The notes beneath the pieces are model-generated. The model saw nothing but the letters and a program-made list of their open reading frames with translations. It did no database searches and was not told the origin of the DNA. A stretch of DNA of 64,000 nt, taken from assembly GCA_022226935.1 (NCBI GenBank), contig CP092081.1, forward strand, positions 528,540 to 592,539. The letters run 5' to 3'. Each line of letters starts with the position of its first letter. Position 1 is the first letter of the stretch. Of this stretch, positions 1 through 8,389 are shown one piece after another. A program made the translations under genes and the position numbers. The DNA is from Nitrospira sp. Lineage in GTDB: Bacteria > Nitrospirota > Nitrospiria > Nitrospirales > Nitrospiraceae.

Positions 1-108
1 TTCGTCGTGGGGATCATCGTGTGTGGCATTCGCGTGACCAGGCACGTCGTCAACCGCTATCGTATGCGACTGGAAGCCGCCGCCCGCCATTCGGTTCTGA
101 CTCATTGA
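1..108 (+). CDS. C-terminal end of a membrane protein (partial)
   Basis: An open frame enters from the left edge and ends at a TGA at 106-108. The 35 visible residues start with a hydrophobic stretch (FVVGIIVCGIRV) and continue into a basic tail (RHVVNRYRMRLEAAARH). This looks like the last transmembrane helix and cytoplasmic tail of an inner-membrane protein. It ends 25 bases before ppdK on the same strand and may be co-transcribed with it. No family can be assigned from this fragment. Confidence 0.45.
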   Translation, partial: FVVGIIVCGIRVTRHVVNRYRMRLEAAARHSVLTH

Positions 109-133
109 CCTCATAGCAGAAGGAGAGCGTCGC

Positions 134-2989
134 GTGGCCAAGAAATACGTCTATTACTTTGGAGATGGAAAAGCCGAAGGCACCGGCAACATGAAGGAAC
201 TGCTCGGCGGCAAAGGCGCCGGTCTGGCCGAGATGACCAATCTCAAAGTGTCCGTGCCTCCCGGGTTTACGATCTCCACCGAGGCCTGCGTCGAATATTA
301 CAAGCGCGGCAAAGCCTATCCTCCCGGCATGATGGAGGAGGCGCTGGTGGCGCTCAAGAAGATCGAGCGGTCGATGAAGGCCGGGTTCGGCGATCCCGAC
401 AGCCCCTTGCTGGTCTCCGTCCGTTCCGGCGCGCGCGCCTCCATGCCCGGCATGATGGATACCGTGCTGAACGTGGGATTGACCACCAAAACCGTGCACG
501 GCTTGGCGCTCAAGACCAAGAACGAACGGTTTGCGCAGGACAGTTACCGCCGCTTCATCGGCATGTTCGGCAGCATCGTCATGGGCATCAATCGCGAGCA
601 TTTCGAGGACATTCTCAAACATAAAAAGCGCGATCTCGGGGTCACGCAGGATACGCATCTCGATGCGAAGGCGCTCAAGGAACTCGTCGTCAGTTTCAAG
701 GAACTCGTCAAAGAGGAAACCAAACGCGATTTTCCGGATGACCCGCTCGAACAATTGCGTATGGCGATCAATGCGGTGTTCTCTTCCTGGTACGGCGCCC
801 GGGCCGTGACCTATCGGCGCCTCTACAACATTCCCGAAACCTGGGGCACGGCGGTGAACGTGGTCGCCATGGTGTTCGGCAACATGGGCGAGACCAGCGG
901 CACCGGCGTGGCCTTCACGCGCGATCCGGCCACCGGGCAACGGCAATTCTTCGGCGAATGTTTGACGAACGCGCAGGGAGAGGATGTCGTCGCCGGCATT
1001 CGGACTCCGCTGCCGGTCAACCAGCTCGAAAAGTTCATGCCGCAGGCCTATAAAGATTTGGAGACGACTTATAAGAAACTGGAGCGGCACTATCGCGACA
1101 TGCTCGACTTGGAGTTCACCATCCAGGAGGGCAAGTTGTACATGTTGCAGACTCGCGTCGGGAAGCGGACCGGTGTGGCCGCGGTGCGGATCGCGGTCGA
1201 CATGGTGAAGGAAGGGCTCATTTCCAAGAAAGAAGCCTTGCAGCGGATCGGCCCGGACCAGCTGGCACAGTATCTCTATCCGATTTTCGATGCGAAGGAA
1301 GAATCGCACTGCACGCCGCTCGGCAAGGGATTGCCAGCCGGTCCCGGCGCCGCCGCCGGAAAAATCGCGTTGACGGCCGACCGGGCGGTGGAGATGCAAG
1401 GCGCCGGCAACCGCGTCGTGCTGGTCCGGCAGGAAACCAGCCCTGATGACATCCATGGCATGAATGCCGCGCTGGGCTTTCTGACTGCCCGCGGCGGCAT
1501 GACGTCCCATGCGGCCGTTGTCGCCCGGCAGATGGGCAAAGTCTGTGTGGCCGGTTGTGAAGCCATCGAGGTGGTGGACAATCAAACGGTACGGATCGGG
1601 ACGCAAACCTTCCGTGAGGGCGACTACCTGTCCGTCAACGGGTCGACCGGTAATGTGTACGGCGGCGATATTCCCGTCGTGGAGTCCGAAGTCATTCAGG
1701 TCTTGCAGGGGAAAATGGAAGCCTCGGCCTCGGAGAAATATCAGTTGTTCGAATCCGTGTTGAAGTGGGCCGACGGGGTGCGCAAGCTCAAGGTCCGGGC
1801 GAATGCCGATGTGCCCGATCAAGCCCGTATTGCGCGGAGCTTCGGCGCCGAAGGTATCGGCCTCTGCCGCACGGAACATATGTTCTTCGCCGAGGATCGC
1901 ATTCACATCATGCAGAAGATGATTCTCGCCCGGAAGCGCGAAGAGCGGGAGATGTATCTGGATCAGCTGCTGCCCTTGCAGAAGCAGGACTTCCTGGGCC
2001 TGTACCGTGAGATGAAAGGGTTCCCCGTCACGATCCGCTTGCTCGATCCGCCCCTGCACGAGTTTCTGCCGAAGCGCGAGGACCTCATGGTCGAAATCGC
2101 CCAGCTCGAACTCACCAGCGGGTCGCAGACGGTGCTCGAAGAGAAGAAGCGGCTCTTGACCCGGGTTGAAGAACTGCATGAATTCAATCCCATGCTCGGT
2201 CTGCGCGGGTGCCGCCTCGGCATTACGATGCCGGAAATCACCAAGATGCAGGCGCGCGCCATCATCGAAGCGGCTTGTGAACTGGCCAAGGAAGGCACCA
2301 AGATCGTGCCGGAGATCATGATTCCGTTGGTCGGCATGGTCTCGGAAATGAAAGCGCAGAAAGATCTTGTCCGAGAAGTGGCGGCGGAGACGATGAAGCG
2401 GTACGGCGTCAAGTTGTCGTACCTGGTCGGCACCATGATCGAGTTGCCGCGCGCGGCCGTGACGGCCGACGGCATCGCGGGAGAAGCCGAGTTTTTCTCG
2501 TTCGGCACCAACGATCTGACTCAGACGACGTTCGGCTTTTCTCGCGACGACGCGGCGAAGTTCATCGATTTCTACAAAACCGCCAATATTCTGGAAAGCG
2601 ATCCGTTTGCGGTGTTGGACCGCGAAGGTGTCGGCTCGCTCATGCGGACGGCCATCACCGGTGGACGCAAGACCCGTCCGACCATCAAGTTGGGAATTTG
2701 CGGTGAACATGGAGGCGATCCCAGTTCCGTGGAGTTCTGCCACCAATTGGGATTAGATTACGTGAGCTGCTCTCCCTATCGAGTCGGGATTGCGCGATTG
2801 GCTGCAGCGCAAGCGGCCTTGGCGGAGGCCGAGAAGGAAAAGCCCAAGCCGAAGCCGGTGAAGAGCAAACCGAAGGCTGCAAAGCCGAGGACCGTCAAGT
2901 CTGCGAAGAAAGCCGCGAAACCGGCCCAGGCAAAGAAGCGACCGGCTGCGAAACGCGTGATGCGCCGCTCCAAGCGTACGGCTCGGTGA
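134..2989 (+). CDS. ppdK: pyruvate, phosphate dikinase
   Basis: PPDK reversibly converts pyruvate, ATP and phosphate to PEP, AMP and pyrophosphate in the cytosol. In autotrophs with the reductive TCA cycle it makes PEP for gluconeogenesis. The 951 residues show the ATP-grasp part (about 1-350), the swivelling phosphohistidine domain with GGMTSHAAVVAR (His459), and the PEP/pyruvate barrel with FGTNDLTQTTFGFSRDD and ICGEHGGDP (catalytic Cys856). The GTG start at 134 follows an AGGAGAG at about 120. The enzyme domain ends near residue 893. After it comes a Lys/Ala/Pro/Arg-rich tail of about 55 residues, which typical PPDKs of about 880 residues lack. The stop overlaps the ribD start in GTGA. The long antisense frame under this gene is a codon-bias shadow. 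Confidence 0.97.
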   Translation: MAKKYVYYFGDGKAEGTGNMKELLGGKGAGLAEMTNLKVSVPPGFTISTEACVEYYKRGKAYPPGMMEEALVALKKIERSMKAGFGDPDSPLLVSVRSGARASMPGMMDTVLNVGLTTKTVHGLALKTKNERFAQDSYRRFIGMFGSIVMGINREHFEDILKHKKRDLGVTQDTHLDAKALKELVVSFKELVKEETKRDFPDDPLEQLRMAINAVFSSWYGARAVTYRRLYNIPETWGTAVNVVAMVFGNMGETSGTGVAFTRDPATGQRQFFGECLTNAQGEDVVAGIRTPLPVNQLEKFMPQAYKDLETTYKKLERHYRDMLDLEFTIQEGKLYMLQTRVGKRTGVAAVRIAVDMVKEGLISKKEALQRIGPDQLAQYLYPIFDAKEESHCTPLGKGLPAGPGAAAGKIALTADRAVEMQGAGNRVVLVRQETSPDDIHGMNAALGFLTARGGMTSHAAVVARQMGKVCVAGCEAIEVVDNQTVRIGTQTFREGDYLSVNGSTGNVYGGDIPVVESEVIQVLQGKMEASASEKYQLFESVLKWADGVRKLKVRANADVPDQARIARSFGAEGIGLCRTEHMFFAEDRIHIMQKMILARKREEREMYLDQLLPLQKQDFLGLYREMKGFPVTIRLLDPPLHEFLPKREDLMVEIAQLELTSGSQTVLEEKKRLLTRVEELHEFNPMLGLRGCRLGITMPEITKMQARAIIEAACELAKEGTKIVPEIMIPLVGMVSEMKAQKDLVREVAAETMKRYGVKLSYLVGTMIELPRAAVTADGIAGEAEFFSFGTNDLTQTTFGFSRDDAAKFIDFYKTANILESDPFAVLDREGVGSLMRTAITGGRKTRPTIKLGICGEHGGDPSSVEFCHQLGLDYVSCSPYRVGIARLAAAQAALAEAEKEKPKPKPVKSKPKAAKPRTVKSAKKAAKPAQAKKRPAAKRVMRRSKRTAR

Positions 2990-4113
2990 ACTCATCGTCC
3001 CGCGATCGTGAAGTGATGGCTCTGGCTCTTCGCCTCGCCGCGAAGGGCCGGGGTCAGACCAGTCCCAATCCCATGGTCGGCGCGGTGGTCATGAACCGCG
3101 GAGAGATCGTCGGACAGGGCTCTCACCGTAAAGTCGGCGGCCCTCACGCCGAAGTGATCGCCTTAAGTCAGGCCGGTTCACGCGCCAAAGGTGGTACTCT
3201 CTACGTCACCCTCGAACCCTGCAGTCATCTCAAAAAACGTACGCCTCCTTGTGTCCCGCTGGTCATCACGTCCGGTGTGCGCCGGGTTGTCGTGGCCATG
3301 GTGGACCCCAACCCTCAGGTGAGGGGCAGAGGCGTAGCCCAACTCAAACGGGCAGGCATTCAGGTCGACGTCGGGTGCCTCGAAGCAGAGGCGCAACAAC
3401 TCAATGAGACCTATGTCCACTGGGTGCAGACCGGCAGGCCCTTTACCATTCTGAAAGCCGGCATGACGTTGGATGGACAGATCGCGACCGCCGACGGCGA
3501 ATCCCAATGGATCACCGATGACGCGGCGCGCATGCAGGCCCATCGGCTGCGCGCCGACGTCGATGCCGTGCTGGTCGGCATCGGCACGGTGCTGCGCGAT
3601 GATCCGCAACTCACCGCCAGAACAGGTGGTGATCCCGTTCGCCTCGACCCGCGGCAACCGCTCCGGGTGGTGGTCGATAGCCGACTACGTATTCCACTGC
3701 GGGCAGCCGTGCTACAACGGCAGGAGGAAGCCCATACTGTGGTTGCCACAACGCGTGCAGCCTCAGTAAAAAAAATCGAGCGCATGCAAGGTCGCGGCAT
3801 CGATGTCTTGGTGTTGCCCAATGCCAGCGGGCACGTCAATCTGACGGCGTTATGGACGAGGCTTGGACAGCTCGGCGTCACGAGCCTGTTAGTCGAAGGC
3901 GGAAGTGATCTCAATGCGGCTGTGCTTCGAGCAGGATTGCCGCAGCGGTTGATGTGTTTTGTCGCCCCGCTGCTGCTGGGGGGGCAGGATGCGAAGGGGT
4001 TGTTGGGCGGTCGGTCGCCGCGCCGCCTGCGCGAGGCCGTGCCACTCAAGAATCTCCGCATGGAGCCGGTCGGGCGTGATATGCTGATCCAGGCTGATTT
4101 CCCGACTCGATAG
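2986..4113 (+). CDS. ribD: bifunctional pyrimidine deaminase/reductase of riboflavin synthesis
   Basis: RibD deaminates the GTP-derived diaminopyrimidine and then reduces its ribosyl side chain with NADPH, the second and third steps of riboflavin synthesis. The N-terminal deaminase half has TSPNPMVGAVV and the zinc site HAE (His54, Glu56) with Cys79 and Cys89 in LEPCSHLKKRTPPC. The reductase half begins near residue 150 (KAGMTLDGQIAT). Its 375 residues match the family. The GTG start overlaps the ppdK stop by 4 bases, so translation is probably coupled. Riboflavin synthase lies about 3.5 kb downstream on the same strand, so the pathway genes are near each other but not in a compact operon. 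I see no FMN riboswitch. Confidence 0.96.
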   Translation: MNSSSRDREVMALALRLAAKGRGQTSPNPMVGAVVMNRGEIVGQGSHRKVGGPHAEVIALSQAGSRAKGGTLYVTLEPCSHLKKRTPPCVPLVITSGVRRVVVAMVDPNPQVRGRGVAQLKRAGIQVDVGCLEAEAQQLNETYVHWVQTGRPFTILKAGMTLDGQIATADGESQWITDDAARMQAHRLRADVDAVLVGIGTVLRDDPQLTARTGGDPVRLDPRQPLRVVVDSRLRIPLRAAVLQRQEEAHTVVATTRAASVKKIERMQGRGIDVLVLPNASGHVNLTALWTRLGQLGVTSLLVEGGSDLNAAVLRAGLPQRLMCFVAPLLLGGQDAKGLLGGRSPRRLREAVPLKNLRMEPVGRDMLIQADFPTR

Positions 4114-4120
4114 GAGCATC

Positions 4121-5452
4121 GTGCGATCATCTCTCCGCCCTACCCATTGGGTTCATCTACGCCGCTCCGGTCTACTCCTTCTGCCTCTCGTCTGCATGTG
4201 GATGGCGCTGCTGTCGGTCTCTTTACCCTCTGCGGCCGAAGATGCATCCTCGACGGATCTTGCTGCGCAGATCTGGCAATACCTCACAACTCAGGATAGC
4301 GAGCAGGCTAACTCGACGCTGACGTCAATCGTGCAGCGCCCTGATGCGACGCTTCAGGCCGTGCAAGAGATCCTGCGCAAGGGCCAGCCCCATGGCCTTC
4401 AGCCTGTCGGGGTGTTGGCGGATGAACAGGTCGTGGTTCGTGACCGACCGTATCGTGTGAGTCTGTCCATTCCTCAGAGTTACGAGCCGACCAAAGACTA
4501 TGCGCTGGTGGTATGTCTCCATGGCGCGGGTTTCACCGGTGAAGCCTACTTGGACCGGTGGAAGTCGCGCTTAGGGGAACAATATATCCTGGCCTGTCCA
4601 ACCTATCCCGCGGGTGCCTGGTTTACCAGGCGGGCCGAAGATCTCGTGCTCGCGACAGTGCAGCTCGTACGGGAACGGTATCGTATCGATCCCAACCGGA
4701 TTTTTCTCAGTGGGATGTCCAATGGCGGAATCGGCGCTTGGCTGATCGGCATGCATCACGCGCCCCTGTTTGCGGGGCTTGCGCCGATGGCCAGCGGCAT
4801 CGACGATGTCTTATTCCCGTTTCTGGAAAATCTTCGCACGACGCCGGTCTACATCATTCATGGCTCGCAAGACCAAGTCATGCCCGTGGAACTAAGTCGA
4901 AAACTGGCCGGGGAGCTGAAGAGCCTGGATTATCCCTTCGTCTATCGCGAGCATGACCGTACCCATGCCATGGCCGGTGGCCATTTCTTCCCGCGTGAAG
5001 AGTTGCCCGATCTGGTGATGTGGTTCGATCACCAGCACCGGACGCCCGTCCCGAAGACTGTGACTGTGGTGCGTGATGCGAGCCATTTCTTGCCGTTCGG
5101 GTGGGTGCGGATCGATGCGACCGACCAGATCGCCTCGTTTTCTGAAGATCTGATCGACAAGCGCGATGACAGCATCCGCCAGCGGACATACGCCAGGCTG
5201 ACCGCGCAGGTGACCGGTCCGAATCGGATCAATGTCCGGACCGACCGGGTGCGGCAGTATACGTTGTATCTGAACGGCGACCTCGTCGATCTGTCCAAAC
5301 CGGTTGTCATCACCACGGACGGGCAGCCGTCATTCGAAGGCCTTCTCCAATCACACGTCGATACGTTGTTACGGCAGGCTCGCCTCAGGCACGATCCAGC
5401 GCAGCTCTTTCCCGCTCAAGTGACTCTGACCGTGCCTCAGCGGGCTTCATGA
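4121..5452 (+). CDS. exported alpha/beta-hydrolase (esterase-like)
   Basis: This 443-residue protein starts with GTG behind AGGAG at 4112. Its long N-terminal export signal has the core GLLLLPLVCMWMALLSVSL and a likely cut after PSAA. The hydrolase core has the oxyanion region VVCLHGAGFTGEAY, the nucleophile elbow SGMSNGGIGAW (Ser200), a late IIHGSQDQVMP loop that fits the acid, and THAMAGGHFF that fits the catalytic His. This resembles the feruloyl/acetyl-xylan esterase and PHB-depolymerase group. About 140 C-terminal residues form an extra domain I do not recognise. The substrate is unknown. Its stop overlaps the next start in ATGA, so the two are probably co-translated. Confidence 0.8.
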   Translation: MRSSLRPTHWVHLRRSGLLLLPLVCMWMALLSVSLPSAAEDASSTDLAAQIWQYLTTQDSEQANSTLTSIVQRPDATLQAVQEILRKGQPHGLQPVGVLADEQVVVRDRPYRVSLSIPQSYEPTKDYALVVCLHGAGFTGEAYLDRWKSRLGEQYILACPTYPAGAWFTRRAEDLVLATVQLVRERYRIDPNRIFLSGMSNGGIGAWLIGMHHAPLFAGLAPMASGIDDVLFPFLENLRTTPVYIIHGSQDQVMPVELSRKLAGELKSLDYPFVYREHDRTHAMAGGHFFPREELPDLVMWFDHQHRTPVPKTVTVVRDASHFLPFGWVRIDATDQIASFSEDLIDKRDDSIRQRTYARLTAQVTGPNRINVRTDRVRQYTLYLNGDLVDLSKPVVITTDGQPSFEGLLQSHVDTLLRQARLRHDPAQLFPAQVTLTVPQRAS

Positions 5453-6258
5453 CCGGGTGCGGGCAGATCGTGCGACGAATCGGCCCGATGGCCGCTGTGC
5501 TCACCGCCGCCTTGGCCCTTTCTGATTCTTCCGGTCAGGCTGAATCCGATCGCTGCTCCCTGCCGTCGCAGCATGTGGGCATGGTCTTCCCTCTCGATCA
5601 CGTAGACGCGGCTTGGACCTGCCGGCTTGAACCGATCATTGCGCATTACACCACGGCCAATAAGGTCGGACCGATCCGCACCCCGCTGCCGGAATCTGTC
5701 TATCTGTACCTGTTGGAGCATCCGGTCATGGCCGCGGCCCTGGTCAATCGCCTCGATCTCGGGTTGTACAAAGCCGAGTTGCGCGGTCCCGAGAAATTTT
5801 GGGCGACGGACGGTGAAGGCACAGAAGGTATCGTACATCCGCTGTATCAGGATCGGAGCACGCGGATTTACTACATCGAAGGAACGCATGATGGACGGTT
5901 TTTGCCCCGCGTCAGCGGCAAGGCCTTGGTGTTGTTCAAATTGCAGCCGGTGAAAGACGGGCAGGGGCTCGATTCGATGGACAATACGATGGTGGCCTAC
6001 CTGCGGCTCGATAACCGCTTGTATTCCGGATTGCTCTCGATGCTGCGCCCGCTCATCGGCAATGTAGTCACTCGTCAGGTCGTGAAGGCGTTTGAGGCTG
6101 CCCGTCGTTTGGCCGGCGTCATGCGCAACCATCCGGATCACGTGCTCTTTGAGGCGACGGACCCGCCCGGCCTACCGGACGAGCAGGTTGCCTTTCTGAA
6201 AGCCGCCCTCGCGGAGTTGCATAATCCTGGGCAGAAATCGGGCTCCGCTCTTCCATGA
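5449..6258 (+). CDS. exported protein of unknown function
   Basis: This 269-residue protein overlaps the upstream esterase by 4 bases (ATGA). The N-terminus looks like a signal peptide (MAAVLTAALALSDSSGQA), so it should be periplasmic or outer-membrane associated. The mature part contains LYLLEHPVMAAALVNRLDLGLY, GTEGIVHPLYQDRSTRIYY and a central DNTMVAYLRLDNRLYSG. I recognise no catalytic motif or domain. The translational coupling suggests that it works with the esterase. Confidence 0.7.
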   Translation: MTGCGQIVRRIGPMAAVLTAALALSDSSGQAESDRCSLPSQHVGMVFPLDHVDAAWTCRLEPIIAHYTTANKVGPIRTPLPESVYLYLLEHPVMAAALVNRLDLGLYKAELRGPEKFWATDGEGTEGIVHPLYQDRSTRIYYIEGTHDGRFLPRVSGKALVLFKLQPVKDGQGLDSMDNTMVAYLRLDNRLYSGLLSMLRPLIGNVVTRQVVKAFEAARRLAGVMRNHPDHVLFEATDPPGLPDEQVAFLKAALAELHNPGQKSGSALP

Positions 6259-6262
6259 GATC

Positions 6263-7441
6263 GTGATGACCACTTCCCGTAGCTTCTTCTACCTCTGTAC
6301 CCTCGGCGTGTTTTGTTTCATCAGTTATAACCTCGTCCGCATGCCGGTCTTATCTCTCTTCGCGGAATCGCTTGGCGCCGGGCCGGAGCGGATCGGGCTG
6401 ATTGTCTCGGTGTCGACGATTACCGGGGTGCTGCTGAAACTGCCGTCTGGCGCCCTGTCCGACATCTATGGGCGGAAGATGCTGCTCCGTATCGGAGTGG
6501 TGGCCTTCGGGCTGCCGCCGTTCATCTATCCATTCATTTCAGACCTCAATGCGCTGACGGCGTTGCGATTTGTCCACGGCCTGGCGACGGCCATCTTCGC
6601 GCCGAGCGCTTTGGCCACCGTGGCGGATCTGTACAAAGAGCGGCGGGGGGCGGCGATGGGTACCTATACGGCCTGCACCCAGTCCGGTTCCCTGCTGGGC
6701 CCGTTTCTCGGAGGCTGGTTGGCCCATGCGGTAGGGTTTCCAACGGCATTTGTGACGGCCGGAGTCTTCGGCTGCATCGCCATCCTCATCTTCTTCAGCC
6801 TCCACTTGGACGAGCCGCCACCGCGCGTACGCGAGAAGGGGCTGGCTCCGGTGATTACGGAGATGGGAAAAGGGTTTCTCGCAGTCGCCCGGAACCGGAA
6901 AGTGTTGATCACCAGTTCCACCGATGCGGCCAAGATGATCGCCAATGGCGCGCTCATGGCGTTTCTGCCGCTCTATGGCCTGTCGGTCGGCCTGAACGCC
7001 GGTGAAGTGGGTCTGATGTTCAGCGTGCAGGCGGTGACGTCCTTTTTGTCCAAGCCGGTGATGGGGCGAATCTCGGATCGCGTGGGACGGCAGCCGCTGA
7101 TCGTGCTCGGTTTGGTTATTTGTGCGGCGACATTCATCAGCATCCCCCACGTCGGATCATTTGCGGTGCTGCTGGCGCTGTCTTCCGGCTTCGGGTTCGG
7201 AGAAGCCGTGGTGTCGTCATCCTCTGCCGCGCTGGTGGCCGATAGTTCGGAGTTCAAACGGCTAGGGGCGGGAATGGGGATGCAAGGAACGGTAATGGAT
7301 ATCGGGCATGCCAGCGGCCCGCTCCTGGCCGGGTTTTTGATCGCCCACGCCAGCTACCAGGGGGCCTTCGCCGTGATCGCCGGCATCCAAATTCTTGCTG
7401 CCGTCGCGTTCTGGACTACGATGAGAACTCTCTCGCGGTAG
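6263..7441 (+). CDS. MFS transporter
   Basis: This is a 392-residue inner-membrane major facilitator with about 12 hydrophobic helices. The loop 2-3 signature GALSDIYGRKMLLRIG and its pseudo-repeat MGRISDRVGRQPLIVLG in the second half are both present. The profile is that of a proton-driven drug or metabolite exporter; the substrate cannot be read from sequence. The start is GTG 6263 or ATG 6266, 4 to 7 bases after the preceding stop, with only a weak ribosome-binding site. The gene is co-oriented with its upstream neighbours. Confidence 0.88.
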   Translation: MMTTSRSFFYLCTLGVFCFISYNLVRMPVLSLFAESLGAGPERIGLIVSVSTITGVLLKLPSGALSDIYGRKMLLRIGVVAFGLPPFIYPFISDLNALTALRFVHGLATAIFAPSALATVADLYKERRGAAMGTYTACTQSGSLLGPFLGGWLAHAVGFPTAFVTAGVFGCIAILIFFSLHLDEPPPRVREKGLAPVITEMGKGFLAVARNRKVLITSSTDAAKMIANGALMAFLPLYGLSVGLNAGEVGLMFSVQAVTSFLSKPVMGRISDRVGRQPLIVLGLVICAATFISIPHVGSFAVLLALSSGFGFGEAVVSSSSAALVADSSEFKRLGAGMGMQGTVMDIGHASGPLLAGFLIAHASYQGAFAVIAGIQILAAVAFWTTMRTLSR

Positions 7442-7449
7442 TGTATAAT
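7421..7449 (+). promoter_or_regulatory. putative sigma-70 promoter for the small peptide and ribE
   Basis: A perfect -10 hexamer TATAAT lies at 7444-7449. A 4/6 match to the -35 hexamer, ATGAGA, lies 17 bases upstream at 7421-7426. It straddles the stop codon of the MFS gene. The expected transcript start near 7456 would give a leader of about 45 bases before the ATG at 7501. Confidence 0.45.
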
Positions 7450-7500
7450 GCCGCCGTTTTCGTGCGAGGGCAGCCACTTTTTCAAAGGAAGCGGAGCAGG

Positions 7501-7608
7501 ATGGACACGGATTTTATCGACACGCTGCAGCGCGGGATTACCATCGTGGGCGGGATTGGATTGCTCGGGTTTTGTCTCTATCTCTTGAAGACGCACAAGG
7601 GGGCGTAA
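7501..7608 (+). CDS. 35-residue single-helix membrane peptide
   Basis: A short frame starts with ATG at 7501 behind the purine-rich AAAGGAAGCGGAGCAGG. It encodes a short acidic start (MDTDFIDTLQRG), one hydrophobic helix (ITIVGGIGLLGFCLYLL) and a basic end (KTHKGA). By the positive-inside rule the C-terminus should face the cytoplasm. It stops 3 bases before the ribE ATG and sits under its own good -10 box, which supports real expression. I know no family for it. It could be a membrane-bound regulator or a partner of a neighbour. Confidence 0.6.
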   Translation: MDTDFIDTLQRGITIVGGIGLLGFCLYLLKTHKGA

Positions 7609-7611
7609 GCC

Positions 7612-8268
7612 ATGTTCAGCGGCATCGTGGAAGAGATGGGCGCGGTGTCCATCCTGAACAAAGGGTTGGCCGGCACCAGGCTCACCATTATGGCCTCGAC
7701 GATCATGACCGACTTGGCGATCGGCGCCAGCGTGAGTGTGAACGGTGCCTGTCTGACAGCCGTCACCAGGACCGATCACGATTTCTCTGTGGATGTTTCG
7801 CCGGAAACCCTTGCCGTCACCACCCTCGGCCATCTCACCACCGGCTCACCCGTCAATTTGGAACGAGCCATGAAATTGAACGAACGGATCGGGGGACACA
7901 TGGTGTCCGGTCATGTCGACGGGATCGGCGCCCTTCGCAGCCGGCATCAGGATGGCAATGCGCTGGTGTTGGAAATTGAAGCGCCCAAAGACATTCTGCG
8001 CCTTTGCGTCCAGAAGGGCTCGATTACGGTGGACGGCATCAGTTTGACCATCAACGAGGTGACCGAGCGCTCATTCCTTGTGGCGATCATTCCCCATACG
8101 GCGACGGTCACGACGCTCGGCCTGAAACAGGTAGGCGACAAGGTCAACCTCGAGTCTGATCTGATTGGTAAGTACGTCGAACGGCTTCTGCAGGAACGAG
8201 GGCTTCTCCCGCCAAAACCTACGCCGGTCATCGATGTGGAGTATCTCAAAAAACGAGGGCTGATCTGA
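7612..8268 (+). CDS. ribE: riboflavin synthase, alpha chain
   Basis: Riboflavin synthase dismutates two 6,7-dimethyl-8-ribityllumazines into riboflavin and the pyrimidine precursor. The 218 residues contain the expected tandem lumazine-binding barrels. The first starts with the invariant MFSGIVEEMG and contains SVSVNGACLTAV. The second contains GGHMVSGHVDGIG and GSITVDGISLTIN. The end (VEYLKKRGLI) is short and typical. The start is fixed by the MFSGI motif. It follows the 35-residue membrane peptide by 3 bases and may be translated with it. Confidence 0.96.
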   Translation: MFSGIVEEMGAVSILNKGLAGTRLTIMASTIMTDLAIGASVSVNGACLTAVTRTDHDFSVDVSPETLAVTTLGHLTTGSPVNLERAMKLNERIGGHMVSGHVDGIGALRSRHQDGNALVLEIEAPKDILRLCVQKGSITVDGISLTINEVTERSFLVAIIPHTATVTTLGLKQVGDKVNLESDLIGKYVERLLQERGLLPPKPTPVIDVEYLKKRGLI

Positions 8269-8389
8269 CCCTGCCGGCTCAGTCTCTGCGTAAGCCAGTC
8301 CGATTTCAACGGCGAAGCGAGGTCTTGCCGGAAAGGCGGTCGGGCTCCACTATGCGTGGGTCAGTTTTTCGACAAGGAAGATGAGGAGT

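Noticed and set aside
50-2746. 898-codon open frame antisense to ppdK
   Set aside because: It mirrors the codon bias of a highly conserved enzyme gene, is rich in His and Arg, and lacks a ribosome-binding site and any domain.
2990-7612. FMN riboswitch for the riboflavin genes
   Set aside because: ribD starts inside the ppdK stop and ribE is preceded by a short leader. Neither has room for, or shows, the RFN element.
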